A DNA stretch of 10,000 nucleotides from Kalaharituber pfeilii (lineage: Eukaryota; Ascomycota; Pezizomycetes; Pezizales; Pezizaceae): contig WHUZ01000295.1 of assembly GCA_015179045.1 (NCBI GenBank), forward strand, positions 1-10,000. Direction: 5' to 3'. Below are positions 1 to 8,493 of this stretch, one piece after another; the stretch's first letter is position 1; each line of letters begins with the position of its first letter. Below the pieces are notes generated by a model. The model did not search any database, was not told the origin of the DNA, and worked only from the letters and a program-made list of their open reading frames with translations. The translations under genes were made by a program, and so were the position numbers.

Positions 1-267
1 GATATGTAATCCCGCAAACCCAAACTGTATAGAAACTAGCTCCTCGTTTTAAATTCTCGCTACTAAAGAAAGTAAGTGAATCTTTACCCAGGGCATTTCC
101 TGAAAGCCGCCCATCAACAAGCTCCCGGCCTCCATTGTACCCATCCCCCGCTGCGGTTGGTACTGATATTGTACATGCTGTAATTGAGCTATAGGATATC
201 CATATAGCAGCCGGGGCGGTGTTGATACTGGAGACCCTTGAGAGTATTGGTTACCAGAGTTGGACAT
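1..267 (-). CDS. 5' end of an unidentified Q/Y/P-rich protein (partial, two exons proposed)
   Basis: The ATG at 267-265 opens a 60-codon stretch, down to base 88, rich in Gln, Tyr, Pro, Ser and Gly (for example QHVQYQYQPQRGMG). There is no signal peptide or recognisable domain. At 87 the frame meets a GTAAAG donor, and TATACAG at 31-25 is a good acceptor. Removing this 63-nt intron joins Trp60 to an open frame reading FGFAGLHI up to the window edge, whereas reading through hits a stop at about base 49. The composition resembles the disordered N-terminus of a transcription or RNA-binding factor, but I do not recognise the family. The start is the first ATG of the frame. Only about 68 residues are visible, so both the gene and its intron are tentative. 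Confidence 0.42.
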
Positions 268-1126
268 GGGGGCCGCGATTATACAAGAAGAGGATAAACG
301 ACGGTGAGATAGCTACTTCTAGCTGAAAAGAGCTGTATAATAACAACGTCAACACGGGGGGAGAAGGGTCAAGGTCGCCTTCCTACACAGAAGCCTTGCT
401 TTGCTCTCAAGAGCTCTTGGATTTCGCAAGGCGTTGTAGAGAGTGTGCAAGGCAAGCTTGGTTAGTCAGCCCGAAGGCCGCTGCCAAGGCCGGGAGGCTG
501 GAAAGGGCAATGTATGTTTGGATCACTCGCTCATGCGCCGCGGATCCAAGCGCTCACCACGGAGTTGGCTACACGGGCGCCCCCTTTGATGGGGTGTTGA
601 GACCGCTACTGATGGTCTGGTTAGCAGCAGCAAAAGGAGCGGGTTGCTTGTGCTTCGATGCCTGCCTACACGACGCGCAATTGGGGCGTGATTTCTTGGC
701 GGAGGATTATGGTAACATTCCTGCCAATGGCCTCAAAGCGCGATTACATGCAACTCGGGCGCAGTCCGGCATTTCGTAACATACAGAATTAGAAAAAGCA
801 AGGAGCCCGAGGCATGTACAGAGCAAGCAGAGCAGAAAGTAGTTACTCGTCAAGAACGGCTGTACTAGATACATCATGTGATGCGATGCGATAAGGCCAC
901 CTTCCCACACATCCTCTCTTCTAAATAGTGGTAGATCAAAGCAAGTGTCGTCAAACAAGAGCCAACCAGAGCTAATGGAGAAAGAGGAGTCGACCCTATT
1001 GCTGCGGCGAGGTCTAAGGTAACCGTTCGATCCTACGCTCATCATATGCAGTTAGTTAATTTTGTTCAATTACTCGAATATTGATATTTCGTTTACCTCT
1101 TTAATTGCTTTCATGAATTATGGTCT
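268..1126. other. Intergenic region with a GC-rich open stretch, no recognised gene
   Basis: This lies between the start of the left-edge gene and the 3' end of the acidic-protein gene, both on the minus strand, so it holds the promoter of the former. TATAAT-like sequences on the minus strand occur near 277-283. Bases 420-780 are distinctly more GC-rich than the flanks and stay open on the plus strand from a TTG at 396 to a TAA at 779. The first ATG in that frame is only at 510, and the translation (Cys/Ala/Arg-rich) matches nothing I know. A minus-strand frame starting with ATG near 1045 and ending at 707 is also unrecognised. I see no support for calling either one a gene. Confidence 0.5.
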
Positions 1127-1710
1127 CTATTCTTTATCATCGACTTTTGCGTCATCGGCGTCATCATCTTCAAGCTCTTCCTCCTCGGGCTGTTCTTGAT
1201 CATCATTGCCCTCCTCCCTATCGTCATCGCCTTCACCCTCTTCGCCCTCACCGACACCTTCCCCTTCTTCCTCACCTTCGCCGCCCTCTTCCAGGGGTTC
1301 TTCTTCCACCTCCTCTTCTTCCTCATCTCCCTCGCCCTCTTGCTCCCCTTCCTCCTCCTCCTCCTCCTCCTCCTCCTCCTCTTCTTCTTCATCATTGTTT
1401 TCCTTTACTCTGCGGCGCTTGGCGCGACTGTGCTCTTCTTCTTCTTCGTCCTCATCGGATTCTTCTTCGTCCTCACTGTCCACGTATCTGTATCATATAA
1501 GAAGCCAGTGAGAACACGTACATAAACGACACTTTGGGCACGATACGCGCTGGATGGAGGTGAATTTGAAGCATTGAAGAGCAAATAGAGGCAACAGGGT
1601 TAAACTTACTCCTCCTCCTCCTCACTATCTTCTGGGAGGGATTGCAGTTCCTCTTCCTCCTCAGGATTCTCCTCCTGCTTCCGCTTGCGAGTAGAAGGCG
1701 GTTCACTCAT
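1127..1710 (-). CDS. Small, extremely acidic nuclear-type protein, 153 aa, two exons
   Basis: Exon 1 runs 1710-1610, the intron 1609-1488 (122 nt, donor GTAAGT, acceptor ATACAG) and exon 2 1487-1127 (stop TAG). The phase-2 junction joins DSEEEEE to YVDSEDEEE without breaking the acidic pattern, which supports the splice. The ATG sits in an A-rich context (CCAAAAATG). Residues 8-11 (RKRK) and 55-62 (RAKRRRVK) are basic nuclear-localisation-like patches. Residues 67-80 are an unbroken run of 14 Glu, and the rest to the C-terminus is Glu/Asp/Gly. Ser29, Ser38 and Ser44 are followed by acidic residues and suit casein kinase 2. Such composition is typical of histone chaperones and nucleolar or chromatin proteins that bind histones or basic proteins. 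That role is an inference: I see no CHZ, NAP or other named domain. The Glu run is encoded by a trinucleotide microsatellite, so its length probably varies between strains. Confidence 0.8.
1351..1391 (+). repeat. (CCT)n / (CTT)n trinucleotide microsatellite inside a coding exon
   Basis: Ten uninterrupted CCT units (1351-1380) are followed by CTT units to about 1390. On the minus strand these are GAA then GAG codons that form the 14-Glu run of the acidic protein. Further imperfect pyrimidine repeats continue on both sides (1215-1470). Slippage in whole units would change the number of Glu residues without shifting the frame. Confidence 0.95.
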
Positions 1711-1876
1711 TTTTGGCTATCTGAGTCAAGGTAGTTATTGTTAGCCGGCGAACTGGTTACCTTAAGGCGCGTAGAGGTGTATACGGACAGGGTATAAGAT
1801 GGGTCGATGTATATCAAAGGGGCTATATACAATTTGGATAGGGAAGGTTGTAGATAAACTGCTGGCGAGGGCCGGC

Positions 1877-1882
1877 TTTATA
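1877..1882 (-). promoter_or_regulatory. Candidate TATA box of the acidic-protein gene
   Basis: The minus strand reads CCATATAAAGCC here, about 170 bases upstream of the ATG at 1710. A second TATATA lies at about 1824-1829 on the same side. Fungal promoters often lack TATA boxes, so this is only a candidate. Confidence 0.25.
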
Positions 1883-2059
1883 TGGTACTCTCGTGGAAGT
1901 GGACAATCGAGTGTCAATCGGATTGGATTGTGGGGAGAATTGGGGTGGGCGAAGGATTAGGGAGGAACGAGGGACTCACTGGCTTGGGGGAGCGCCAGCG
2001 ATCAATGGGGTGGGTGCGTGCGGATGCGTGGGTGGCCGGTCGGAGGATGGGGTGGTGGT

Positions 2060-2079
2060 GGGGGGGGGGGGGGGGGGGG
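2060..2079 (+). repeat. 20-nt poly-G run
   Basis: Twenty consecutive G residues end a G/T-rich block (2041-2059) containing GGTGGTGGTG. Together they could form a G-quadruplex on the plus strand. The run lies about 350 bases upstream of the acidic-protein start, on its promoter side. Its exact length may be affected by sequencing slippage. Confidence 0.95.
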
Positions 2080-2096
2080 TACAGCTAATAACAGGC

Positions 2097-2166
2097 AAAA
2101 AAGAAAGGGAAAAGAGAACGGAAAAGAGGAGCGAGAGACGAGGACAGAAGCAGGAGCAGGAAAGGA
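2097..2166 (+). repeat. Polypurine tract
   Basis: About 70 bases are almost entirely A and G, with only a few C interruptions. Read from the minus strand this is a CT-rich tract, a common feature of fungal promoters. It sits next to the poly-G run upstream of the acidic-protein gene. Confidence 0.8.
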
Positions 2167-3625
2167 TATTAAAAAATGATAGTGATATTTTATAACAATG
2201 CCGCCCGCCTTCGCAACGTGCGGGAACTCTCCAACTGCTGAGACCCATGCGAGAGCTGGCTTATTCCTGGCTTCTCTACGCAAGGAATGGAGCGGGCTCC
2301 CTCCTTCTGCCAGAGCAGATTTGGGCCCCAAGCCCTAACATCAGCTGCCTGAATCTTTTCTTCCCACTTTGATACTGAAGTCTAGCTGAGCAGGCGCTCA
2401 ACATCACGAACCACTGCCCTACCAAACCCCTCACCTCTAAATGGAACCAGCACTACTCAGCAGCGCTCAACCCAACCCAAGCTGCGTATGCTGTTCCTTG
2501 CCCTTATGATCTATATTTCCCTTCCTGACATGAATGTAGTATATCCATCTATTCCTTTCAATGTAATGTTAGTCCACCGCAAAAATCCACTGACACAGTG
2601 CTACCAACTGAGTGGCAGAGTATGTGTGGTTGATTTTCTCCTATTGTGTGAACAGTTTTAAATCCGAAACTGACCACCTTGTCTACGTTCGTAGTCAATG
2701 ATCGTGAAAGCTAATGGGTCAATCACTCAAAGGCATCCATTCCGGCCTTCTAATCCACACTATGCGTTTACACAGGATTTCCGCGGGCTTGAAGAACTGG
2801 CATGAACCAGACTAACTGCCATTATGGGCCTTTAACTTCGGAGAGTTTAAAATCACCGTAGCGCCATCCACCCACAGGAGGTGAATAATGTCTGTGGAGA
2901 GCATCACTCCTTATGTAGAGCCCTCATTCAAGGCCGCTCACTGCTTTCAGAGTAGCCGCTCAGCCGCAAGCTCAAAGGATTGGGGATGGGCGTTCGCGCA
3001 TAGGAAAAAGTACATCAAATTCTCAGTGCAGCCAAGCTCCGCAAGTTGCATGATGGGAGGCAAGGCGAGAAGTAAGGCAACCTGGCGCCTAGACGGGCAG
3101 GAACCCCTAACTATGGAGGGTACAGAAGGAAAAAGAAAACAGCAAGACACCTGACATGACCTTATGCGATTCCAAATACAGAGGAAAACTCAGGAAAACT
3201 CAGGTATGGAAAGATGATCACAGTAATTATGTCTTTTGCTCAATGCAACTTGTGGGCGGTGCGCATGGGGATGTGATGTAACAAGTTCCGGACACAATGC
3301 GGGACGCCTGTTTCTACCATGCTAGTGCAGGAGAGTTTTCTAATAAGTACTAGTAGGCTGGTGGAAGTCCGATGTGGCAGACGACTATGTAAATTTAAAT
3401 TCTACTAGGTACTTTTACATGATGTTAATTCCAGCGCCCAGGAAGTAAGAAATAAATAATGAAATAAACAAAGGCAGATGGTGATTTTAAATCATCTGTG
3501 AGCTATTTGGATTGAAGTATACACGAAGTACCCCTCTCTGGTGACGACGGTGACATGATGTCTGGCGCTGGGACAAGGTAGGGACAAAATGTACACTTTC
3601 CAGTGGCAGCACTCAGCACGTCCTG
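2167..3625. other. Intergenic region, no convincing gene
   Basis: Both strands are broken by frequent stops. The longest ATG-started frame (2888-3154, plus, 88 codons) encodes an unrecognised Lys/Ser-rich peptide with no domain and no splice signals that would extend it, so I do not call it a gene. A short tandem duplication of AGGAAAACTC occupies 3182-3201. The rest is unstructured, and I see no RNA gene. Confidence 0.5.
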
Positions 3626-3722
3626 CTCGCTGGCCCAAAAAGTATTGGGACGGGGCATAATTAAAAAGTATTGGAACGGCTGACTAATTATGCGCCGTTC
3701 CAATACTTTTTGGACCAGCGAG
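3626..3722. repeat. 97-bp palindrome made of Tc1/mariner-type terminal inverted repeats (MITE-like relic)
   Basis: The left arm 3626-3663 begins CTCGCTGGCCCAAAAAGTAT. It is the reverse complement of the right arm 3685-3722 over 38 bases with three mismatches. The 21-base spacer holds a third copy of the core, AAAAAGTATTGGAACGGC (3663-3680), as a direct repeat of the left arm. The ends resemble those of Stowaway-like MITEs and Tc1/mariner elements (a CTC-rich outer end, then a CAAAAAGTATTGG-like core). No transposase frame lies nearby and no TA duplication is visible at these edges, so it is probably a nested or rearranged remnant. A fourth copy lies at 9416-9450. Confidence 0.85.
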
Positions 3723-3937
3723 TTTGTACGGAGTATGGAAAACAACATGCAAGACGATAACAGACACTACCCTCTGGCAGAGACCTCTAAAGCGCTGTGC
3801 CTCCCCCTCCAGTTCCTGCATCCACGTCTGTTTCCACGCATTCCAGACATCCATCCTCCCAATCCCTGTCACTTTCCGCACTCATATCGTACATATCATC
3901 ACCCCACTTCAATCTCTATCCACGCTGCAAGAGAGGG

Positions 3938-3958
3938 AAAAAAAAAAAAAAAAAAAAA
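3938..3958 (+). repeat. 21-nt poly-A run
   Basis: Twenty-one consecutive A residues follow GAGAGGG. It could be the tail of an old plus-strand retro-insertion, but the sequence upstream shows no recognisable element and no flanking duplication was found. Confidence 0.9.
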
Positions 3959-4290
3959 TAGATCCTAACAGCGACACACATACTTGCATCTCGCAACCCT
4001 CCGCGCTGTGGCCGCATTCTAGCGGCCTTCACCTAGGCTTGAGCCCCCGGAGGTGCGTGATTCGACCCGTCCCGGCTGGTTCGAGACTGCCGTCCCGGCT
4101 CGTACATACATTTTGCTAATAGCGGGCCCTAAGGTACAAAAAGCGGTTTGAAACTGTCGTTAGTGCTATCTAAGGCCTGTTTCAGCCAATCCGGTTTTCG
4201 TCTTGCTGCACACCCCTAGTCAACGTACCCTATTTTAATTCGTCATTTTGTCTGTGCATTGCATAGGGATTATATTGCCGTCTTGAACTA
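3959..4290 (+). other. Upstream region of the kinesin gene, with a GC-rich tRNA-like patch
   Basis: Bases 4000-4100 are GC-rich. They contain a perfect 6-bp hairpin (GGCCGC at 4010-4015 with GCGGCC at 4022-4027), two B-box-like motifs (GATTCGACCC near 4059 and GGTTCGAGAC near 4078) and a direct repeat of CGTCCCGGCT (4068-4077 and 4091-4100). No cloverleaf can be closed: the T-arm and acceptor stem do not pair. From 4140 to 4290 the sequence is ordinary promoter and 5' leader. Confidence 0.4.
4186..4190 (+). promoter_or_regulatory. CCAAT box upstream of the kinesin gene
   Basis: CAGCCAATCC lies about 100 bases before the kinesin ATG, a usual place for the fungal HAP-complex binding site. The match is exact, but function is inferred only from position. 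Confidence 0.35.
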
Positions 4291-6548
4291 ATGGAATCTT
4301 ATCGTGGTTCCCAGACGGCGGGAACCAGATCACTGAAAGGTTCAGTTTGGGCGCATAAAGACAATGAGGAAATTCATCCAACAAGCATTGTGTTTGATGT
4401 TTTCTTACGCCTGCGGCCTCCTTCCCATCGTTGCCTTGGCAACCCACGTTTCCTATCAACCATCCCTACGGAGCCTTTCCACGTCTATGCCACTCAACCA
4501 CCCACAATCAGTCTGCTAAACTTCGTCACAACAGGGCACCGAAAGAATGAGAACCTCAATGAATCCAATACTTCTCAGCCTGCAGTCCCTCAGGTTCCCA
4601 CGTCACGCAGCAGCAGAACTATAGAGAAGTTCAGTTTTGCAGAGATATTTCCAGAGGCATCCACACAACTAGAGGTCTTTGAGCGCACAGTTCTTCCACT
4701 GCTGGTGGATCTTGTTAAGGGGGGTAATGGGCCCGATGGACGTACAGGGAAAGATGGATTGCTCGCAACTCTGGGTATCACAGGAAGTGGCAAAACTCAT
4801 ACGATTCTTGGGAGCCGTACCCAGCTTGGTATGATGCAAATGTCTCTGGAAATTCTGTTTGATGCACTCGATGGAAAAATATTTGGTTACAATGAGATGA
4901 AAGAGCAATTACTTGCCAGTGACAACTCTGAGGCTATAATTAGTAATGCGCATGAATTTTTTCAAAGAACAAGCACTCTTATGGATGCCTATTTGAAGAA
5001 AGAAGCAGAGATCGACGTTCCAACTGACCCTCACATCAGCGTGCTTGCAAGCACACTTAAGACTCTTACACATGAAAAGTGTGCATACGGAATACTTGTT
5101 TCGATGTACGAGATTTATAATGACAAGATCTACGATCTTTTGGATGATTCTTTGTGGGAGGAAGGGCAGAAGCAGCTGCAAAAAGTGAAGTCCGTGTCAA
5201 GGCCGCAAACTCCTCATAAATCACAAGCATCTTTTCGCTCTCATACGCCATACCGCGCCGGACAGGGACCACTACCACAAACCCCGCAATCTCAGCGGAT
5301 TATTCACCAACTGCCCGGACGGCCAGCACTTTCTTTCAAGAAATGTAATGTGGGTGACAATCGCGACAAGCATGTAGTTCTGGGATTACGCAAGGTCTAT
5401 GTGCACAATGTAGACGAGGCACTGCTTATCATAAAACATGGCCAAACTTGTAGACAGCATTCATCAACTGCATCTAACTCGACAAGCAGCCGCAGCCATG
5501 CATTCTTCTTAATTGATGTTCGGCGAATATACCCCATGGCTCAGGGTTTAGGAGTACGGATGTATGGAGGTCAGCTGGCCATTGCAGATTTGGCTGGTGC
5601 TGAAAGAATGAAGCTCGCAAAAACAAAGGGTGAGAGAAGTGTGGAAACGAGTAATATCAATAAAAGCTTGATGCTGTTGGGGCAATGCATGCAGTTACAA
5701 GCAGAACTTCGTCACAGACAGGTAAAGAAAGAAAACCCTCACCGGCATAACATGAACTAATGACTAGGAATATGGTTTACTAGGGAGTTACGATTCCATA
5801 CCGGCAGAGTAAACTCACCGAGGTTTTATTTGCAAATGCGTTCAACAGTACCGCAGCGCAGAACGGTGTGATGATTATTTGTGCGGACCCGCAAGGAGAA
5901 TATAACTCCACTATGCAAATTTTGCGATACTCAGCGCTTGCAAGGGAATTAACAAAGCCTCGCGTCTTTCCGAGTGCCAATTCCGCGGTGCAAACGGACC
6001 AAAATCCTAAATCAACCCCTATCAACGAGGTCATAGACAACCCGATTGTGAAGCATCTCACAGACGAGCTAAAGGTGTTTCAAGATCGTTATGAAGATTC
6101 AGAAAGGCTACGTAAAGCCGCTGAGGAAAGGTATCAAGAATTGGAAATGCTCTTTCAAGAAACCGAACAACGAGTCCGAGAAGAAGTGACCACTGAATGT
6201 GAGCAGCGTATGAAGGAGATGCAAGTGCAGCATAGCAAGAATATTTGGAGCGAGCATCAAGCAGCGTCTGAATTCGCCAATCAAAAGATTGATATTGCTG
6301 TCCGAGCTCTGAACTTGAAGCATCGCGATCAACTTGATGCTGCAGAGGCGGGAAAATTCTGGCACAAGTACGAAGAATTAGAGAGTGAGAATGAGCGCTT
6401 GAAGAAGGAGATTGCGTGGTTGAGGAAGCAGCAGGCGGTGATAGCTAATGCAGCTTTGGTTCATGCTCAAGCTCATTCTCATATGCACGCAAGGGCGTAT
6501 AGCGAGTCTCCGAAGAGGGTTGTAGTGTTGTCACCGAAGAAGATGTAG
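4291..6548 (+). CDS. Kinesin motor protein, probably kinesin-6 (Klp9-like), two exons, 731 aa
   Basis: Exon 1 is 4291-5721, the intron 5722-5783 (62 nt, GTAAAG donor, ACTAAT branch site, TTTACTAG acceptor) and exon 2 5784-6548. Splicing joins HRQ to GVTIPYRQSKLTEVLF, the standard kinesin sequence after switch II. An in-frame stop at 4264-4266 and no earlier ATG fix the start. The motor occupies about residues 30-535: P-loop GITGSGKT (162-169), YEIYNDKIYDLL (273-284), switch I NSTSSRSH (396-403) and switch II DLAGAE (433-438). A long insertion (about 199-263) just before the YEIYN strand matches the position of the loop-6 insertion known in kinesin-6. A second, disordered insertion (287-349) is rich in TP motifs. 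Residues 565-695 form a coiled coil and the tail is short and basic. Kinesin-6 members bundle and slide antiparallel microtubules in the anaphase midzone; that role here is inferred. Full CDK sites are at T307, T319, S719 and S727. No other introns are needed. Confidence 0.93.
5722..5783 (+). other. Intron of the kinesin gene
   Basis: This 62-nt intron has a GTAAAG donor, CTAAT near its centre as branch site, and a TAG acceptor. Reading through it gives a stop at 5758-5760 and loses the conserved motor end. Splicing restores the SKLT motif (486-489) in frame. Confidence 0.92.
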
Positions 6549-6936
6549 GCAGCACATGACCCCTCTAAAACCTTTTCTACCATTCGGGCAGCTGGTAAAT
6601 CTGTATGGGGTTGCAACAGATTACCGTTATCGTTGCCTTTAATTAATTTATTTATTTATCTCGCTTTTTGCTTCCTTCTCTTATTTATATTAGCTTAGTC
6701 CCTTACTTTTATCGGAGTTTTTTGCTTCTCATATGAGTTTGTAGGCCAATGGGTTAATGGGATTGGTACGGGGTTTCGAGTTGATGTGTATACTGCTTGG
6801 TGTTTGTTCTTGTTTTGAAGTTCTATTGTGATCTTGGGTTGACATCTCAGCGGCCTAAGAGAATGTTAATGGACAAGCGGTGGGCTTTTTTTGGTCTCTG
6901 TATGTGCTCAATATATGAAGTATTCCCATGCTTTAA

Positions 6937-6968
<32 letters not shown>

Positions 6969-7931
6969 CCTTGGCTTGCTTATATTTCTTTATTATTGGA
7001 TTGCTCATGGATCGGTGGGTTGCCTAAGGTGGAGTTTCTCTAGGTTTTAATACCCTTTGGTTTTTATTTTGCTTGCTACTTTTGGCTTGGTGATAAAGCA
7101 GGTTGGTGTCTACAAGCGGTGTTTATACAGGGGACGTTGCTACTCGTATATTTGTTGCTTAAATGTAAGGGCTTTTAACTTTATTAGCAGATGAGGGGTG
7201 AGTTTGTGGTTGCTTTCTTGAGCTTTGACTTCCTTTGCTTGGTTGCCCACCTGGACAGGTTGTTGCTAGTCCAGACTAGGTTGTTGCAGTGCGAAGATTA
7301 TTCTTATCTATCTTAGCTCAGGTATTGGGATGTTGGTCTGCATCCTAACATGACGTTATGAAGTATGATACTCGTATCTAGATCTCCTTGGTTACAGTGT
7401 TCAGGGAAATTTAGACTGAACGCTCTTAAACTAAGTCGGTAAGGCTTATCCTTAGATGTCTCGGCGCAGTGTGATGAATTGGACAATCACTAAGGGCTAG
7501 GTGTGCTGTTTAGAGTTGCAATTGTACATTCACTAGTTGAACGTCAACAACATATATACATCGACAGCCAGTGCGGAAACAAGAAGGAACGCCGACGATA
7601 AGTGACACGAGCAGCGGGAAAAGAGAAAAGAATAAAGGTTTGGCTACAGATCAGTGCTTCATTCTGAGGCATTAGCTCGATGGAATGCAGAATTCATTGG
7701 ACTGTGTGGAAGAAGCGGTACTCGGTCCGGAATGGTGTTGGCGGATGCGAGTGAGAATTGAAATTGGAATTGGAAAGATCAAACTTGGCCGCAGGCTATC
7801 TAACTATCCATCCTGGCTATCTATCCATCTCAGCTCTCTCGGCCCTTCCCTGGGAACTGATATCGGTACTATAACCCCCTCCCCGATAATCTATCTGCGA
7901 CCCCCTCTCACCACCAGCATCAACAACAACC
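6549..7931. other. Intergenic region: kinesin 3' flank, then the probable promoter of the dead SEC11 copy
   Basis: No frame of useful length is seen on either strand. Bases 6550-7030 are T-rich, with a TTTATT repeat near 6645-6660 and a 30-nt T run. Bases 7030-7560 show nothing recognisable. From about 7800 the plus strand becomes pyrimidine-rich (CTATCTATCC, CCCCCTCCCC), then reads CAACAACAACCA just before the relic start. This resembles a fungal 5' untranslated leader and suggests that the SEC11 copy came with its own upstream region. Confidence 0.5.
6939..6968 (+). repeat. 30-nt poly-T run
   Basis: Thirty consecutive T residues lie about 390 bases after the kinesin stop. This could be the reverse-complemented tail of a retro-insertion or simple slippage. 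No element is recognisable on its flanks. Confidence 0.9.
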
Positions 7932-8210
7932 ATACTCAGTAAGCTCGGCGCCCTTCCGATCTTCTGCTGTCGCAATATTTAAACCTCCTCTTTATCTTGT
8001 CCTCTGCCTTCATGATATGGAAATCATCAGCCTGATCTCCAACTCGCCTTTGCCAATCGTTGTCGTACTCTCGGGATCGATGCAGCCGGCATTCCAGCAT
8101 GGTGACTTGCTCGTGCTCTGGAACAGAGACATGAGCAGCTGGATTGGCATGGGAGTGTACCTCGGCACCTTACTAAGGATGTAAAAGGCTGTTCGGGGGG
8201 GACAGATAAA

Positions 8211-8241
8211 AAGCGGGCGGGATATGAAGGGCGGCCCGCTT
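8211..8241 (+). repeat. Small hairpin inside the SEC11 relic
   Basis: AAGCGGGC (8211-8218) pairs perfectly with GCCCGCTT (8234-8241) across a 15-base loop. It lies between the conserved blocks ending NRDMSSWIG and starting DETMVYNV, where SEC11 proteins have only a residue or two, so it belongs to inserted or intronic DNA. Confidence 0.6.
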
Positions 8242-8347
8242 ATTGACGAGACGATGGTGTACAACGTCGATGGCAGCAGATCTCGATCATGCACAAGATC
8301 CTGTAGAGGCACGTGTTAATAAATGATCCGGCTGATCCAGAGTCAAA

Positions 8348-8493
8348 GTATGTTCTCTCTCTTCCCCTCCCCCTTCCCCTTCCTCTCTCACTGCCCCACA
8401 TCCCTAATCAAGCCCCAACATCCCAACAACAAAATCCAATGCCCACACTAACTAACGCTTGCTTTCCCTTCTCTCTTCGCTTTTGTTACAAAG
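8348..8493 (+). other. Preserved intron within the SEC11 relic
   Basis: The 146-nt segment has a GTATGT donor, a CTAAC branch site at 8452-8456, a pyrimidine-rich stretch and an AAAG acceptor. It joins DPADPESK to the block leading into LLTK in the correct phase. Its presence argues against a reverse-transcribed origin. Confidence 0.8.

Noticed and set aside
1120..1525. Long plus-strand frames of Leu/Pro or Ser through the CT-rich region
   Set aside because: They are antisense shadows of the Glu-rich coding exon. The minus-strand gene has a proper ATG, a phase-consistent intron and a stop.
2888..3154. 88-codon ATG frame on the plus strand
   Set aside because: Short, with no family resemblance and no splice signals. 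Frames of this length are expected by chance in more than 1 kb of non-coding DNA.
4010..4077. A functional tRNA (anticodon loop resembling a Leu TAG)
   Set aside because: Base 33 is C rather than T, and the T-arm and acceptor stem do not pair, so no cloverleaf forms.
3684..4119. Overlapping frames across the poly-A run (Lys-rich peptides)
   Set aside because: They begin in the transposon palindrome or run through the A tract. There is no domain or plausible start.
8010..8312. Minus-strand 100-codon frame across the SEC11 region
   Set aside because: The plus strand here shows ordered SEC11 homology. The antisense frame has no recognisable content.
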